From positions 2,066,879 through 2,098,021 of the forward strand of contig NW_019091406.1 in the NCBI RefSeq assembly GCF_001949145.1: a stretch of 31,143 nt of DNA, given 5' to 3'. Below, piece after piece: positions 1 through 13,222 of this stretch. A program made the position numbers and the translations under genes. This DNA comes from Acanthaster planci (Eukaryota; Echinodermata; Asteroidea; Valvatida; Acanthasteridae). Each line of letters starts with the position of its first letter. Position 1 is the first letter of the stretch. The notes under the pieces are model-generated. The model saw only the letters and a list, made by a program, of their open reading frames with translations, was not told where the DNA came from and searched no databases.

Positions 1-22
1 AGAGCGAGGACTGGAGTGATTT

Positions 23-35
23 GCCGCCATCTTGG
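23..35 (+). promoter_or_regulatory. YY1-like motif at the window edge
   Basis: GCCGCCATCTTGG is a full match to the extended YY1 core-promoter motif. In animal genomes this word often sits at or just after a transcription start. With no exon nearby in the window it may mark the promoter of a gene to the left, or be coincidental. Confidence 0.35.
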
Positions 36-3000
36 GAAGCGTGAAATACCGCTCACTTTAAACGTAAATCAAGCTGTGCGTGTGAATGGGGACATGCAGG
101 CCTTCAACGGATTAAAGGGACAATTTTTCTCTCTGTCTCCACGATAATTCGATCCCCTGAAAACGAGATGAAATAACATGCTTTGCTGGGGTGGATCCAG
201 GAATTTTTCCGGGAGGGGGGTCAGGAAGGGGATCTGTTTATGTGCCATTTTTTCCGACGACCGAAAACGAAGATAAAACATTATACATGACATACCGGTA
301 TACTTTGATTACAGCGGTACTGGTTCACTTAGTTTTTCCCATTTTTTTTCCTTTTTATTTATTTATTTTTGTTTTTTTATTTTCATTTTTGGGTTCCAAA
401 GCTGCGGGGGGGGGTGGATCATGCACCTGGTTTGTCTCCAAAACTACGGGGCAAATATGCGTAAAAGCGAGTGATATCAGCTCAGTGGTATAGTCTCGAT
501 CCATTTCTGTCGGCTGTCAAAAGGCTGATTCGTGTGAACTAATTTTTTCACTCTTTGACACCAGGGGTATTTTAGTAAAATCTTTCTATATCATTAGCCC
601 ACGAAATACTTTGCTATCATTTAATTCTGAAAATGTAAAACTGATGCCTTCCCCCAGTGGTAGCCATCTTTGAGGGTCCCTAGAATTGAGTCATGGTGGT
701 TTCATTTTGTTCGTGCACGGTTACCCGGTGAGTAGATGGAGATCAGTGTCGGAGGACTGTCTCCCCAACCAAAAAGCCCATGTTTGTCTCATCCCCTCAT
801 CCCATTAAGCCTGATGATCACATATCAATCTTCTATTGAAGACCACCAAATCCCGACAGGACCGTTCCATACTAGACAAGAATTGCGTGCTAAATCTGGC
901 CCAATGCGTCCAAACGCTATTACCGTGCACGGCAATAATTGCCTTCTTCCAAGATGGTTTTGTCAATTGATCCTCACCCCTCACTCAATATTGGTGCAGA
1001 GGGAATGTGGAATTCGCTGTTTTCAGGGATCACATGTGTGTAATGGAATGACAGTATTACAGTTATTTTGATCGCTTTGAATGCCTCAACGGATGAATAT
1101 TCCCTGTGTGTCTTGTAAAATTCCTCTTATCGATTGAAATGAAAACATACTTGTTTGTATTAGAAGCGTCAGCCTCACTTACTATAGTTCTGAAATTTCT
1201 TTATCTACCAAACGATGGAGTGGAGCTTCGCGTTTACCATTCTGACCTGCCACCTCGTCTATGTGAAGAGCCGCTAACCTGCCTACTGAGCACGTCGCAC
1301 TACATGTTTCATCCAACGGTGACTTTCAAACGATCACCGTTTGAATAACATCGTTAACATCGTTAGGTGATAGAGAACCCACCAACTAGATGATGGGGAT
1401 TTGTTCAAGTACTGTATAATTTAAAAGAGGGCTAGATTAATACGAATAACCTTATCATGTGCCACCGCAAAGATGAAAAATCGGCAGAAGTGCAGAATGA
1501 CGTCATTGATCCCCTGGGAACATGTTTGTCGAGATTTTCAATCCCCAAAATACCGAGCCGACAGCCCGTAGGGCTAATGTTATCGATGGCTGGAGTAGCT
1601 CAAGACGGGAATATAGCCCCTGGTTAATCTTTGAAGTATTAGGCTAGGCCTAGCTTTCAAGGGCTGATCTGGGGATCAAATTTGGGCCCTAACCCTTCAC
1701 CAATAAAGAAAATTTGGGAAAGGAGATATATTGCTCTGATTCATTTCTCTCGCTTCCAAAAGTACGTATAGCCCCCAATATAGCCTCACAACCAGAGAGG
1801 TCATGAAAGGTTAGGCCTACATAATTTTTGGTTTGTCCCCAAACAAGTTTAGCTCCCTAAAAAATATTTTTTTTTCTTGATATATCTTTCAGTACCCTAA
1901 CCGTCGGGTGTCCTTTCAATTTTTCAATGTAGAAATCTTCTAGTTTTCTGCAGATGACGTGGTGTAGTTTTAGGTCTTTGTATCCCGTAGCTGAATACCA
2001 GCTGGTGCACGTTGATCAAAATCGGTACATGCGCTCCTACAAGTATGCAGATCTAGCTTCAAAATGTGGGTTTCGGTTGCGATTCTATTGCGATGGACAT
2101 ACAAACTCCTTGTCTTTTCTTATTTACTTTATAGTTGTGGAGGTGAAATAGGCCTTTATATTTTAATGTACACGTTTCAGTATTTAAGCTAGACTTTATG
2201 GACAAAAAAAATATGACCTAACACGAAATAGTGACTGCTTCTCTCTATTTTCCGGACAATGAATATACGATCCATCTAAGTAAAAAATCACTCTTACCAG
2301 CTGGAACCAGGGACAATACGAATTCGTGCGAAATTTCCTAACTCCTTTTCTAAACATTTCAACCTCATTTTAGTGATGTTCAGTTTATACCGTCTAGTTA
2401 GGCTGAAATTTGTCTTTGGAAATAAGACAGTGGCAATTAATGAACATTTCATTGACTCGAGAACAAGTCCGAAAGGCCGAAAACGGACTTCATAAACACT
2501 ATTTAAACCATAAAGGTAAATGCGTAAAGTGAAGCTTCAACATTTATTGATCACATTTGTTGTCTTTTCACAGTAAGAAAATAGGGTGATAAATATCAGA
2601 TGTGACCTCCTCAATGAACAATTTATTTCATTCCGTTGTTTTAGGAGAAAGGGTTTTTGTTCGTTTAACTTGCATGCTCAGTACAGAAATCACCTTTTGT
2701 AGTTTTGACTACACGTGCTTAATGACCAGAAGTTCATGCAAAGGCATTACAAATGAATATGTTTCCGTTATATCATATTCGATTACAGGTTCTTCCTTAA
2801 ATTTGGTTGGGGGAAAAAACGCCTAAGTGTCACAAACTCGCTAGTACAGGTTTATCGGCTCATTGGTAGATGTCCCTCGTGCTCACCCCCACAGCACACC
2901 CTTGCTTGATAATGCCTTTCGTCAATGTTAGCAGGTCTATTTGCCAAGGTCCACACACGCTGCCTCCGACGCAATTCCATTTACTGGGGCTGTTATTGCC

Positions 3001-4163
3001 TGTTGTCTCTGCGGATTTCTCCGTCGCAATAGTCCCCCAACCTCTGAACAAATCTGGATGAATGTTGACAGCCCAAGAAGGGAGTGATGTAGGGACGCAA
3101 AGGTAAAGATTTTCACCAAAGAACTGAAGTGAAAGGAAATGACATTGCTCTGCAGTTTTATTAGCTCGTGAACCTCGCGCAGCCTACCGAATTCTATGGT
3201 ATTACACTCCGGAGTGTCTCCACGGAACCACTGTACTGAGGAGTAAATTTAGGCCCACTTTTACACAACGGCCCTGAGATCATCCTCTTTCTTAATTGAA
3301 GAAGAGAGAATATCTTTAGACTATCTTTACCTATAGTTACCTAACATACCATAATATATTTGCGAAAATTTCAGCACAACCTCTCTCGATTTGTTGTCAA
3401 GGAACGAAGTCTGGAACACGTCGCATTGAAACTACTGCAAGCCTACCTGTAAATCTGTCTTCAGGATAAATGTGTTCTAATTCCTCCACCAGGAAAACAT
3501 AAAAGTAAAAGGTAGAAAACCTCAGAAACACAATCACGCAAGATGAAAAACGTAGAAACAAAAAACAACTTAAAATGAGGGCAAAATTAATGGCAGAACA
3601 GGATGGGGAGCCATTAACATATACGAGAAGTAATAAAATACAACCCAAATATGTGAGCCGGAGAAAACATAACCTAAAATCGTGGGTATTTTCACGAAGT
3701 GACAAAAACCCGGACAATCGAAAATCTTTCGATCTGGAGATTTTCGTACCATTTTACCTCCTTTGATCCAAAGAACAAATTAAGAGAATTTTAAAGCAAA
3801 ATGTAGTTTACTTTCCTGATAACTGTTAAAAAAAACAGCTAAAAAGCTTAGTTTCTGTGTTTCTCCTGCATATTTTGCAAAATAGATTGAGTTAAAAGTA
3901 AGACGAATACAGGATTGCAGAGGTGCAATCGGTTTCGCGCACAAAGAATGTCAATACATTAAACTGGTGTATTGTCGGGAAATCGAACACTGACTTTATA
4001 CGACTGAATGCACCCTCACTGAAACAAAAGTTTAATTTGTTAAATAGAAACGGGGATTTCAATGTTCGTTCTTTTTCGCTCGAAAACAAATGCTGCTATG
4101 ACCAATTCATTTACACATTTTCCGAAACTGGCCAGGAAAACCTATACTATTACCCGCAGGTAT
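36..4163. other. Non-coding, no gene recognised
   Basis: Short chance ORFs only, none with a recognisable domain or coding-like neighbours. T-rich and A-rich simple stretches occur at about 330-395 and 1860-1875, and there is a G9 run at 406-414. A tRNA A-box-like word (CAGCTCAGTGG, 478-488) has no matching B-box. Confidence 0.6.
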
Positions 4164-4349
4164 TTATACCCATGCTTTCATATACATCTTGACGTTAATG
4201 TGGGGTTGTCGAAGATCCAGAGGTAACAAAGGAAGGTACTTCATTGTGATTGATTGCATCATACCGTGAATGTGACGCTGCATCTCCAACTGACTGATAG
4301 CTCCACGCAACATCAAATTTCTAATGGCCTTGTCTAAAGTAGTCTCCAT
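4164..4349 (-). other. Weak candidate coding exon (61 codons, METTLDKAIRNLML start)
   Basis: An open frame on the minus strand starts at ATG 4349 with an in-frame TGA two codons upstream and ends at a TAA at 4164. The first half has coding-like codon choice and an amphipathic pattern (TLDKAIRNLMLRGAISQLEM), loosely like helix pairs in LisH-type N-termini. A possible donor (CACG then GTATGA) lies within it. No homology is recognised, no further exon was found, and a consensus donor on the opposite strand sits just beyond it at 4373/4374. Chance remains likely. Confidence 0.2.
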
Positions 4350-4373
4350 TTGTCAAGCGTTCTTGTGTGAGAG

Positions 4374-7300
4374 GTAAGTCTCCGTCTTTTCCCTGAGGGG
4401 TTTTCCTCTTTTCTGGTAGCCTGATTCAGTTTTTGTTCACCATTTGAAAAGGTAACATTTACCAACCGCGCTCAGAGAGAGTGAACGTATTTACCTGGAT
4501 TCTGTAGCATTGCAATGTTTTTTGTAAATGAAACAATTAATCTTTATCAACTTTACCAGTGTAAAATCGAACTAGAAACTCACTTCAGAGATGAGTTGTA
4601 AATTTCCATTTCCGAAATCTATAAAAAAATCTTTGAGGTGCTTAGAAAAGAGTTTTAGTTTAAACTAAAAAATAATGACGTCAGACAAAATGATTCCACA
4701 TGGCGTGTTGCACCACTTCTATTCGTGTAATAAGTGTGCTTTGTGAGTTCAAGTTCCAATTTCAAATATTGATCTCCTTCGTCAACCTTTTCAAGCCTTT
4801 GGTGATTACTAATTCCCGAGAATCGAAGCCCCCCGTGGGTTTTACCGCTGAAATAACCACCCAATGTCAACATTTCTCTGTGTGTCTAGTATTTTTGAAC
4901 AAAAAGTTTCTTCATTATCGAATTGTTTGCGCTTTCCATGTTGTGACGTGCATCACCTATACAGACATAAAGTACATGACATACTTGCAGACGCCGTGCC
5001 GTGTCGGCATTTTTTATAGTGATGTATGTCGTTGACTATCTGTCCAGTAATCTCCTCCAAGGCTTCTCATGAATGTCTGCTCATTATACTCAAGCAGTCC
5101 AACCCACTCATCGAGGGCTGCAATCTTCCCGGTGCATCTATACTGGTTCGGCTGTAGCATGGCTCCATGGTCGTTGAACTATTCAGGTGGGTATAGTAGC
5201 AAATTCGAAGTCACCAACTTGATGGCTCTGTAGGGGTGCACCACAGCAAATCAATTTCCATAGACAGCAGTGATATATCCCCATACTTCACAAATATTTC
5301 AAAAATGCAACTCTCACAGGTGTTCAGGCTGTACAGAAAAATGATGTTCCACATGTCCTCTTCCATTTTCCTTTCCATTTTTAGTGGGTTGACCTGTGAA
5401 TTGTTGAGAAATTCTCACCCAAAGCTGGCCACCCTTAAAAATGAAGGAAATTTCTCTGCCCGGCAAAGTAGCCATTTTGAAAAGGCATCCGTCTGCAAAA
5501 TGGCTCAAAGAGTGCCACTTTCCGACCCGATTGCATCCAAATTGCTCCGAACTGGAAGCCCTGAGTCCGGCCCAAGGGTTCAGTCTCATATTTCTTCAAT
5601 CCCCCTGTTCCAGGACCCTCTAATATAGAATATTTGTACTGTATAACTTTTATTAATGAGTTCGGCGGACATATTTCTGGCCTAAATCCGTGGGTGCCGC
5701 CCTCTACGAAGCAGGAGATTATAGCAATGGATGTCATCAGACAAGGGACTACAAATGGTTCTGTTGTACTGCTTAAAAGGTAGCTGCAATCAATCGGTTT
5801 TAATACATACTTTCAAAAGTGTTTAAAAAGAGGTGCACTTTTCAGTGAATTTAACCAAATGGGAGTGTAAAAGATTGTTCATACATTAAAGAAGAGTACA
5901 AGATTGCAGGAAAATTGTGTCTACGAAAATTTCATTGCGGCTGCACATATGCATCTCCTTTAGATTTATTTCATTCGACTGTCCCTCTGTTCGCTGACAA
6001 AGTGGAGTTTTTTCATTGTCCATTCACATACGTGGTCACTGGCAATGGGATTCGCTGTTTGTCAAGTACTGTAACAATTTCATTGGAAAAAGTAGATCCT
6101 AAATGTAAGGGACGGGATGGATTAATGGAATGTTCTGCTTCTGGTCGGAGTCTTTGAAAGAATAAAAGCTGGGTAGGTGGGAAAGGAAATAACGTGTGAG
6201 CGTATGTCGGCTGTTCTGAGTATGAATTAAATGTGAAAAGGTCTTTAGGTTTGAAAGAAAAGGTGGACGTGTCGAAATGAATGTTGATATCAACGGGAAA
6301 AGAGAGAAGTGAATAATTTAGGAATCTGGGCCAATCCTTTTAAAGACAAACTACTTTCGTAAATGTATCCCCAAAGTGTGACAGCCTCTTTTTCCAGACG
6401 CAATTTGACATTTTCATTAACCTGTTTCTTCATGATGGCTCCATTCGCCAACTTTGTGATCATTCAGGTTTCGTGTTTTATGATATGCGGGAACATTGTT
6501 TTAGAAATTGTTGCCAAAAAGGTAAACAAGTGTGTGCATTAGTGTGTCAACGCCTTCAATCGTGGACCTATAACAATAGAAGACAATAGGGTCCACGGTT
6601 GCTAAAGAGTCCACGGTTGGAAAACGTGTACAAAACATATGGGAGGTCTTCCGAAAAGTTAAAGTATGAACAAAAGAGGAACAATAGGGAGCCCACGATT
6701 GAAAGCGTTTACGCACTTGTGTGTGTGTTTTTATTGTTGTTTTGTTTCGTTTTGTTTTGTTTTTTAAGATTGTTTAGACGACGAACCGCCAGCTCCCATC
6801 GCTGCAACATATCATCAGCCAAGATGATCGCAAGAATGATTTACTACACGCGTGGGTGTCTACCTGGACACAGTTAGGAGAGTAAGATCGTTCGATTGAG
6901 GCTACCGCCAGATATAAATCAAGTCCAAGTCAATAAATAAATTAACAACTTGGCGGGATGCTCCTTCGTTGATTGGGGCATGAAACGGCCCGTCTGGCGT
7001 GCATTTCGCCGGACTCACAAAATGTGCAATTTGCGTGGCTGTAGGGGACGACACATTCCTGCCGATAAATCATGAATTGAGTTAAGAGTAACTTAATCAA
7101 AATTCTGTAAATGCAATTTTCCTTTCGATTTGGGATTTGAGGGCCTATTCATATTGCAACGAACACATAGTGCATATCACCTTTTCGTGCTCTAAGGACA
7201 TCCATTGTCACCTGCACAGCGTGGATTTTTCATCAAGTTATCACAAAACATATGCATCTCAATGTGACACAACTGTTCATTTTGTCAAGAAGGCTCAAAA

Positions 7301-7394
7301 GAATGAATTTTTAATACATGTCCTTCTAGCCTTGTTAGTTAAATATCATAAAAGCCTGGATCAGTGCACCTGACCCACCCTCAGAACTGTGGGC
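4374..7394. other. Non-coding, no gene recognised
   Basis: The 130-codon plus-strand ORF at 5236-5628 has no recognisable domain, and overlapping antisense frames are equally open, so it is probably chance. A short inverted word pair (GCCATTTTG/CAAAATGGC) lies at about 5470-5505. A GTTTT-type low-complexity run lies at 6730-6766. Confidence 0.55.
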
Positions 7395-7490
7395 CAGTCT
7401 TACGTCCGTCGCGCAGTGGGAGCTGGGCGGATGTCAGACCCCGGAGTTCTGGGGGTACACCTGACCGATTCAATCTCCCGAAATTACATG
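7395..7490 (+). repeat. Possible tRNA-derived SINE fragment
   Basis: An A-box-like TCGCGCAGTGG at 7409-7419 (one mismatch to TGGCNNAGTGG) and a B-box-like GATTCAATCTCC at 7467-7478 occur in the right order. They are too far apart, and the sequence between does not fold clearly as a tRNA. Low confidence. Confidence 0.3.
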
Positions 7491-9416
7491 GTGAATGAGG
7501 ACTGATGGTTAACACATGGAACGACATTTGTAACTGAAATTAACGTGCTGAGAAAATAGTTTCTGAAGCTGAACTTCATCAGTATATTTCTTGCTGGCAT
7601 TGTGAGTACGAAGAATGAACTTGCGTTATTTTTAAAAGTCAGTCAATCCGAACGCATGGTTATTATACTTATTATATTATACAAAATCTTACTCCAATTT
7701 TGGTCAATCTCCCAGAAACGTGTGCCAATCACAGGTAAACAGTGGCCACTGTTTCTTGCCTCCTCATCAAAATTTTAGAAATCTATTTTTCAAAATCAGT
7801 GTTATTTCTGCCACTGTGTGGTTCATCTTCCACTGAACTTGTTTTCAACAATGAAGTGGAAATCTTAACAAAATTATACTGATAGGCCTACGCATCCTAT
7901 CTCACGCAAGTCGGTCCCAACCCTTGAGAAAGGAAACGCTGAAAACAAGAAACTGATGCTTTAAACCAAACCGTGGGATTTCCAACGTATCTAATTTAGT
8001 GATAGGTAATCCCCCCTGTAGAGACCAAATGTTGGAACAGGGAGCACATTTAACCCTATCAGTCGCGACCAAACACCCATCTGCTGTCTGCTGGTTGGTT
8101 TTATGCCCCTAATGTCGTAAGAGAACACCTCGATGATGAATGATTGTCTAGTCACCCTACTCTGTAATTACTGCTGCCTGGCTCACCTTACAAAAAACAC
8201 TCGAGTTAAGAGTACACGTGCCGAGATAAAGATGTTCAAATGGTTTTATGTGATGTTGTTTGCGTAACGTCGATTAACCTGTTTTCATTCAAACAGGGGA
8301 TGTATTGATAACATTCACCGTTGCAGGTAATCGTGGTATGCATCTTTTTAACGATAAAGCAATGGCTCAGCCAAAATGTTGTTAGATTAAGCTTTTTGAG
8401 GGAAGAGTCGAAGCACTCCCGGATGACCAATTGTAGACAATTGCTGATTTCCAGACTGGAACGCAGTAGGTCTAAACCACAGGACACACAATTCTACCTT
8501 CATAGAATTCATCGTTTCTATCGTGATAAATCAAAGTCTGCTTATTGACACGACTAGAATTTTTCTCTTTGATTCATAGCTTGGGAGGTTTTTAGCGAAG
8601 CAAAGTCCAAGAACTATTGCGGCAATAACTGACGCACGCACAATGTGTCATTGGCTATACCGATGGCAAATTCAAGAGTCCCAAGCGCGACCAACAGAGG
8701 GCGCAATTTTCGTTGCAACAAGAGGCTCTTTGGGTAGGAACTGCACTTCGCTGGTTCACAAACGACTATGAAATATGCATGCGTTGCTTTCGCACAGCTA
8801 CAGACAAAAATGAACGCTTCCGACCAACTTCGTTCGTCGCCCAAATTGATCAAGATAACCAATGATTTGAAATACTTCGCCAAAAGACAAGTGATCAGTG
8901 TACTTAGAGCGAAGATAAATTACCACAGTGTGATTGTACCAAGACCGGCATGCTTTATCATAATAGCCAACACTTTGCCCGTGTTAAAGCATTGCCACTG
9001 GCGAACAAAAAAATTAAACAACGCTTCGCAAACAGAAGTGATAACCTGGCGTCCACAGGTCGTGCACAATGTAGCCAATCACAGTGCAGAGCCATCGCCC
9101 CTTCCCAGCATCCTGTTCAGACGCTGGATGCCGAGCGAACCGACCAACATGGCTCTTTTGTAACCAATGAGGGGGTGTTTCTACTCAAGGTGGAGAGTTT
9201 ACCACTTATACTTGCAAAGAAACGCATATACACCTTTGACAACTAAATAAAATAACTTCTACGTAGAGTTTTCTGCATCTATAAACTACAAGCGAGTCCT
9301 GGGGATAAAATTTTAAAAACAATTATGCTTTGCATGCAGCTCAGACGTACCAACTCTTGAAATTCGCAATGATTCACTGTTTACCTATTTCCATTACGCG
9401 TCCTTCCCTGCCCATC
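7491..9416. other. Non-coding, scattered CCAAT boxes
   Basis: No coding exon was recognised. CCAAT or ATTGG words occur near 8650, 8858, 9073 and 9161, with the best context (AGCCAATCACAG) at about 9072. They may be chance, or part of a regulatory region upstream of the TATA-like element at 9503. Confidence 0.4.
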
Positions 9417-9474
9417 CATGAAGGGTTGAACACCATGCATGGGAGCATGAAGGGTTGAACACCATGCACGGGAG
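9417..9474. repeat. Tandem duplication of a 29-bp unit
   Basis: Two adjacent copies, 9417-9445 and 9446-9474, each begin CATGAAGGGTTGAACACC and end GGGAG. They differ at a single base (T versus C). Confidence 0.95.
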
Positions 9475-9502
9475 CGTAAAGATCCGGCCAACGTCTCGAA
9501 CC

Positions 9503-9512
9503 TATAAAAAGG
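9503..9512 (+). promoter_or_regulatory. TATA-box-like sequence
   Basis: TATAAAAAGG lies 28 nt after the tandem duplication and about 37 nt before a strong hairpin. It matches a core TATA element, but no downstream coding sequence was found, so promoter activity is unproven. Confidence 0.3.
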
Positions 9513-9548
9513 TGCTCAACTGGACTTGGCGGACGCCAGACAGTCCCA

Positions 9549-9575
9549 GCCCTTATCCGTTATTAGGATAAGGGC
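9549..9575. other. Perfect 10-bp stem hairpin
   Basis: GCCCTTATCC (9549-9558) and GGATAAGGGC (9566-9575) are exact reverse complements around a 7-nt loop. The stem can extend with CCA/TGG across mismatches. It is not the histone 3' stem-loop sequence and has no terminator role that can be assigned in a eukaryotic context. Confidence 0.8.
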
Positions 9576-12500
9576 AGTGCTGGTATTTCACGACGGAAAA
9601 TTAAATGCTTGTCAACTTGCGCAGAGCGTCCACCTAAATGCCTCGGATTTCATCGCAGTTATGCTCATGAATACGTAAATTTACATGAGCATAAAAATCA
9701 AAATATCCGAAAACAAAATAGATAAAAATAGTTAAAAAAAGGTTAATTGAAACACAAAACTTTGCTTTCACAGGGTCCCTTTAAACACACAGGATTAAAC
9801 CGAAGCCATTAGCTGATTTAAGAATTATTTTGACATGATTTGAAGACAATCATAATAACGAAATTATGGAAACTGCCAAACACCACGCTATCTATATTTC
9901 ATTCATAGAGTGGGCATGAAAAAGATTCAGAATGTTGTTAAACATGTGAAAATGAAATTGAACAAGACAAATACTGAGAATAACAGAATAAAACCGTGAA
10001 TTAGTTGCATATTCTTGCCATCTGAACTACAAGCTGGAGTTGACCTCTTGGAGTTTGAAACTGCATTCTTATAAACGAATTTGAAAATCAAAACTACACT
10101 CGTGTCACTATTGATGCGCAAATCCCGCGAAGGTAACTGCTCTTTTCCCATAGTACGAGGACCGCGTATGCAAACTGAATGCCCTCAGACGTCCTCAGAT
10201 GAATGCTCCGGGAGAAGAGTTCTGTGACCAATGAATTTGAAAACTCAAAAAAACGAACTGGATTATATGTATAATAGCAAAACGAAATGGTCATTTAGGC
10301 CAGTTGTGCCAAACCACGTGAAATTGGACGACACTTCAATCAAATTGTACAAAAATGATATCAAATTTGCCAAGAAAACCTATCCACCTCGAGCTGCAGC
10401 ACCCCCTTTTTCGGTTGGAAAGAGCCACGTTGGTCGGGAATGTTCATTTTATGGGTAGCGATGCGACCGTAACGTGCGTATTTCCTAGTCGTTCGTGAAC
10501 CAGTGAAGTTCAGTTCCAACCAAAGGAGCCTCCGTTGCTAAAAAAATAGCACCCTCTCTTGGTCCAGCTCGAGGCTTATAATTTTCTCCGTAGATATTCA
10601 AGTTTTCATGTTAATATGCATACCCACTCTGACTTGTACGATTTCATGCTGTAAGATTTTTAACAAGTTTTTGGTGTTTACGTTTTACAGTCAGTTTTTC
10701 ATTATATATAAGTCAGTTTTTCAGCTTAGATGTACCGTATGTTAGAATATGTTTTGTCGCTACTGTTCGGCACTATATAGCTGCTCCACACGCGTTTTTT
10801 TATTTGAACCGGGTATAAACATGAAATAAAGGCAGGAAATATTCCATATGTAAGCCCCTTACATTCACTTAGGAATTATAAATTCCGTTGAATGAGAGCA
10901 TGATGGATGGAACCTTTTACAAGTTGACTTTATTGAATCCCCGATCAACCTCTATCCAAGGGTTTTGATGAATTTGAATGAATTCATGGACAGACTGATC
11001 AGGTAAGGAAATTGAATGACAATTTCGTGATGCTCAAATGCATATGACAGGGATCACTTAACTTTAACGAATTTGAACGAGCCATGCGTTAAACTGAAAT
11101 TGGCAAGGAAAACACACTGTATACACACTGCTAAAAAATACATTTCTATAAGACTCTCCTGTTGGTACGCCTATACAGACAGAAATGGACAGTAGAATGT
11201 GCTGTCCCAAAACAGCAGCTTCTGTAATGCCAACTGACAATAGAATCTACCGTTATTTAACAGACTGTGTCCGGTATCAGACATAATAAGGGGTATTATT
11301 CTGCCATTTCCTTAGTTTTATAGTTGAAACAAGCCCTTTACGATCGGTACAACATCGTGGCTTACAGATTTCACTAAGTTTTAGACCTTTTCAGGTTTCA
11401 GTGGAAGGGAATACAAATATAAACGCTGAACTGAATCATGTATGACGAACGTATTTTCATGTCGACTATTATTTTGCCATAATTGAAGATATAAGGGTTA
11501 ACTTTATTTTGTAATAGTCAAACAAAACCCTGGCTGCGCACCTTCGCCAAGAACATGCGCAATCGGCCCTCAACTTGTAGAAATCCAGCCGATGATTTCA
11601 TACATCTTCAAAACACACTGAATCACATGTCATCAAAATTAGGAAAAGGATAACGAGAACCAGCGATTGAGCCGGCGTCTTCAGGTCCTAAATGAATGGT
11701 CGACTGGACTCGTCTAACACATCCATCGTTTGGATGACACTGTCGACGGACGTTTACTTTAGTTGACGCCGGAACTTGCCCCTAGATTGTAGGAAAAGTA
11801 ATCTTCGTCCATTGCTTAGCCTTTCGTCAAGGCGCTTGCTGCGATCATTGAATAGGCCTATAAGCCACGGTGCATACGAGGCACGAACAGTATATCTTGC
11901 ATGAGGTATGACTAGTGCGCCATTCGATTTTACCACTGGTTTCAAATAGCAACTTTGGTCCCTTCTCCCACTGAGAAAGGTTACTGCCAGCTGGTCCCGT
12001 ATTCCACAGGCAAATAAGTCTTCTTGGCGAGGGCGCAATGTCAGTTCGTGGGCGTTCGTGGGAAGTCAATAGTGGCGCCGCTTGACTTGGTTTGCTGCTC
12101 ATAGGTATAAATACAGCAAAGATTGATTCACACGCATTACCCAGTTTCCTCTGTATATAGAGAACTGTGTATACACGTATTTATTTAACTGTCAAGTGAT
12201 GAACGAACCCCAGCTTGGTATTATTAATGCATCCGCTGGGGTTAGTTCTGTTGTTCGTAATGAACCTCTAAATTGCGTCAAGGCAAGTAATTTGCAAAGC
12301 TTCCAGAAATGTTTATTTTCGTGTTCACGAAAAGTATGATTACTGTTATGACCTTGCTGTGAAAACCGTCAGCTAGTCGTTTCTGATTCACTGTAAGCGC
12401 TACTGCACGGGGAAGAGGTCAAACTGCATGTTAAACGCAGGGTACGGCTGTCCACGAACAAGTAAGAAACCTAATAAAACAATTATTTCTCTAATCTGGG

Positions 12501-13094
12501 GGTTTGGTGCGCATAGTGAGATTTGCCGGAGGGAACTGAATCGGGACTGGATATTTACTGAAAAATTTCACTTGTTAGGTTGTAGATTTCAGTAAATTCC
12601 ACAGATTATAATCAAAAACATGAACGAACATTAAGAAGATGACCCGTCGTGTGCATAAAAGCGCCTACCTTAGACGAGTTTGCGCTCTTCGTGTCCGTGT
12701 GTCGGTGAAGAGCGTCCATCGAAATACTGATGTGGAGCCAATCATAAATTGATGTGTGCAGTGGCAAAAGACGAATGTAATAACCCCTAACCTGTTCTTT
12801 CAAACTTGGCCATTTAGAATTCTGCGGGTTTCAATTACTAGTTCAAATTTATATGCGCTCGGAACAACTATTGAATGACTTATTTGTTTTATTTCTGGAC
12901 AGATGGAACACATAAGCACAGGGATTTTTGCTGATCACAGTGAGGTTTTCGTCTATAACGACAAGTACAATTCGGAGCTTGAGGGAATCTCAGACCGGAA
13001 CAATGAGTCAAAAAGTTATAAGTTGTGACAGTCTCTGCAAGAAATGAATTCAAGAATTTCAGTTCAGCTTTCGATTATTGACCAGTTTTAAAGG
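9576..13094. other. Non-coding, no gene recognised
   Basis: AT-rich sequence with only short unrelated ORFs. A 9-bp inverted pair (AACCCCAGC/GCTGGGGTT, 12206-12214 and 12235-12243) could form a modest hairpin. Confidence 0.6.
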
Positions 13095-13222
13095 GGTGCA
13101 GGTGGCCAAGTGGTTATCAGAGTGCACTGAATTAATTGAAGCCCCATTGAAGACAATGTAAAATCGACCACGTTTGCAGCCCCGGTGCGGGCAACCGAAG
13201 TCCCTCGGGGTTCTCAAACAAA
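13095..13222 (+). repeat. tRNA-like SINE fragment
   Basis: A perfect A-box (TGGCCAAGTGG, 13103-13113) is followed about 70 nt later by a degenerate B-box-like GTTTGCAGCCCC at 13172-13183 and then GGTGCGGGCAACCG. The spacing is too long for a plain tRNA and no cloverleaf is apparent, so a SINE head or decayed tRNA-derived repeat fits better. Confidence 0.5.

Noticed and set aside
478-545. tRNA gene suggested by CAGCTCAGTGGTATAG
   Set aside because: The A-box-like word is good, but no B-box or acceptor stem pairs at the right distance.
5236-5628. 130-codon plus-strand ORF
   Set aside because: No family resemblance, with antisense and third-frame ORFs equally open across it and no supporting neighbouring exons.
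8768-9163. 131-codon plus-strand ORF
   Set aside because: No recognisable motif, low coding character, and an overlapping 98-codon frame of equal quality.
9549-9575. Hairpin as a bacterial-type terminator
   Set aside because: The context is eukaryotic with no T-tract after the stem.
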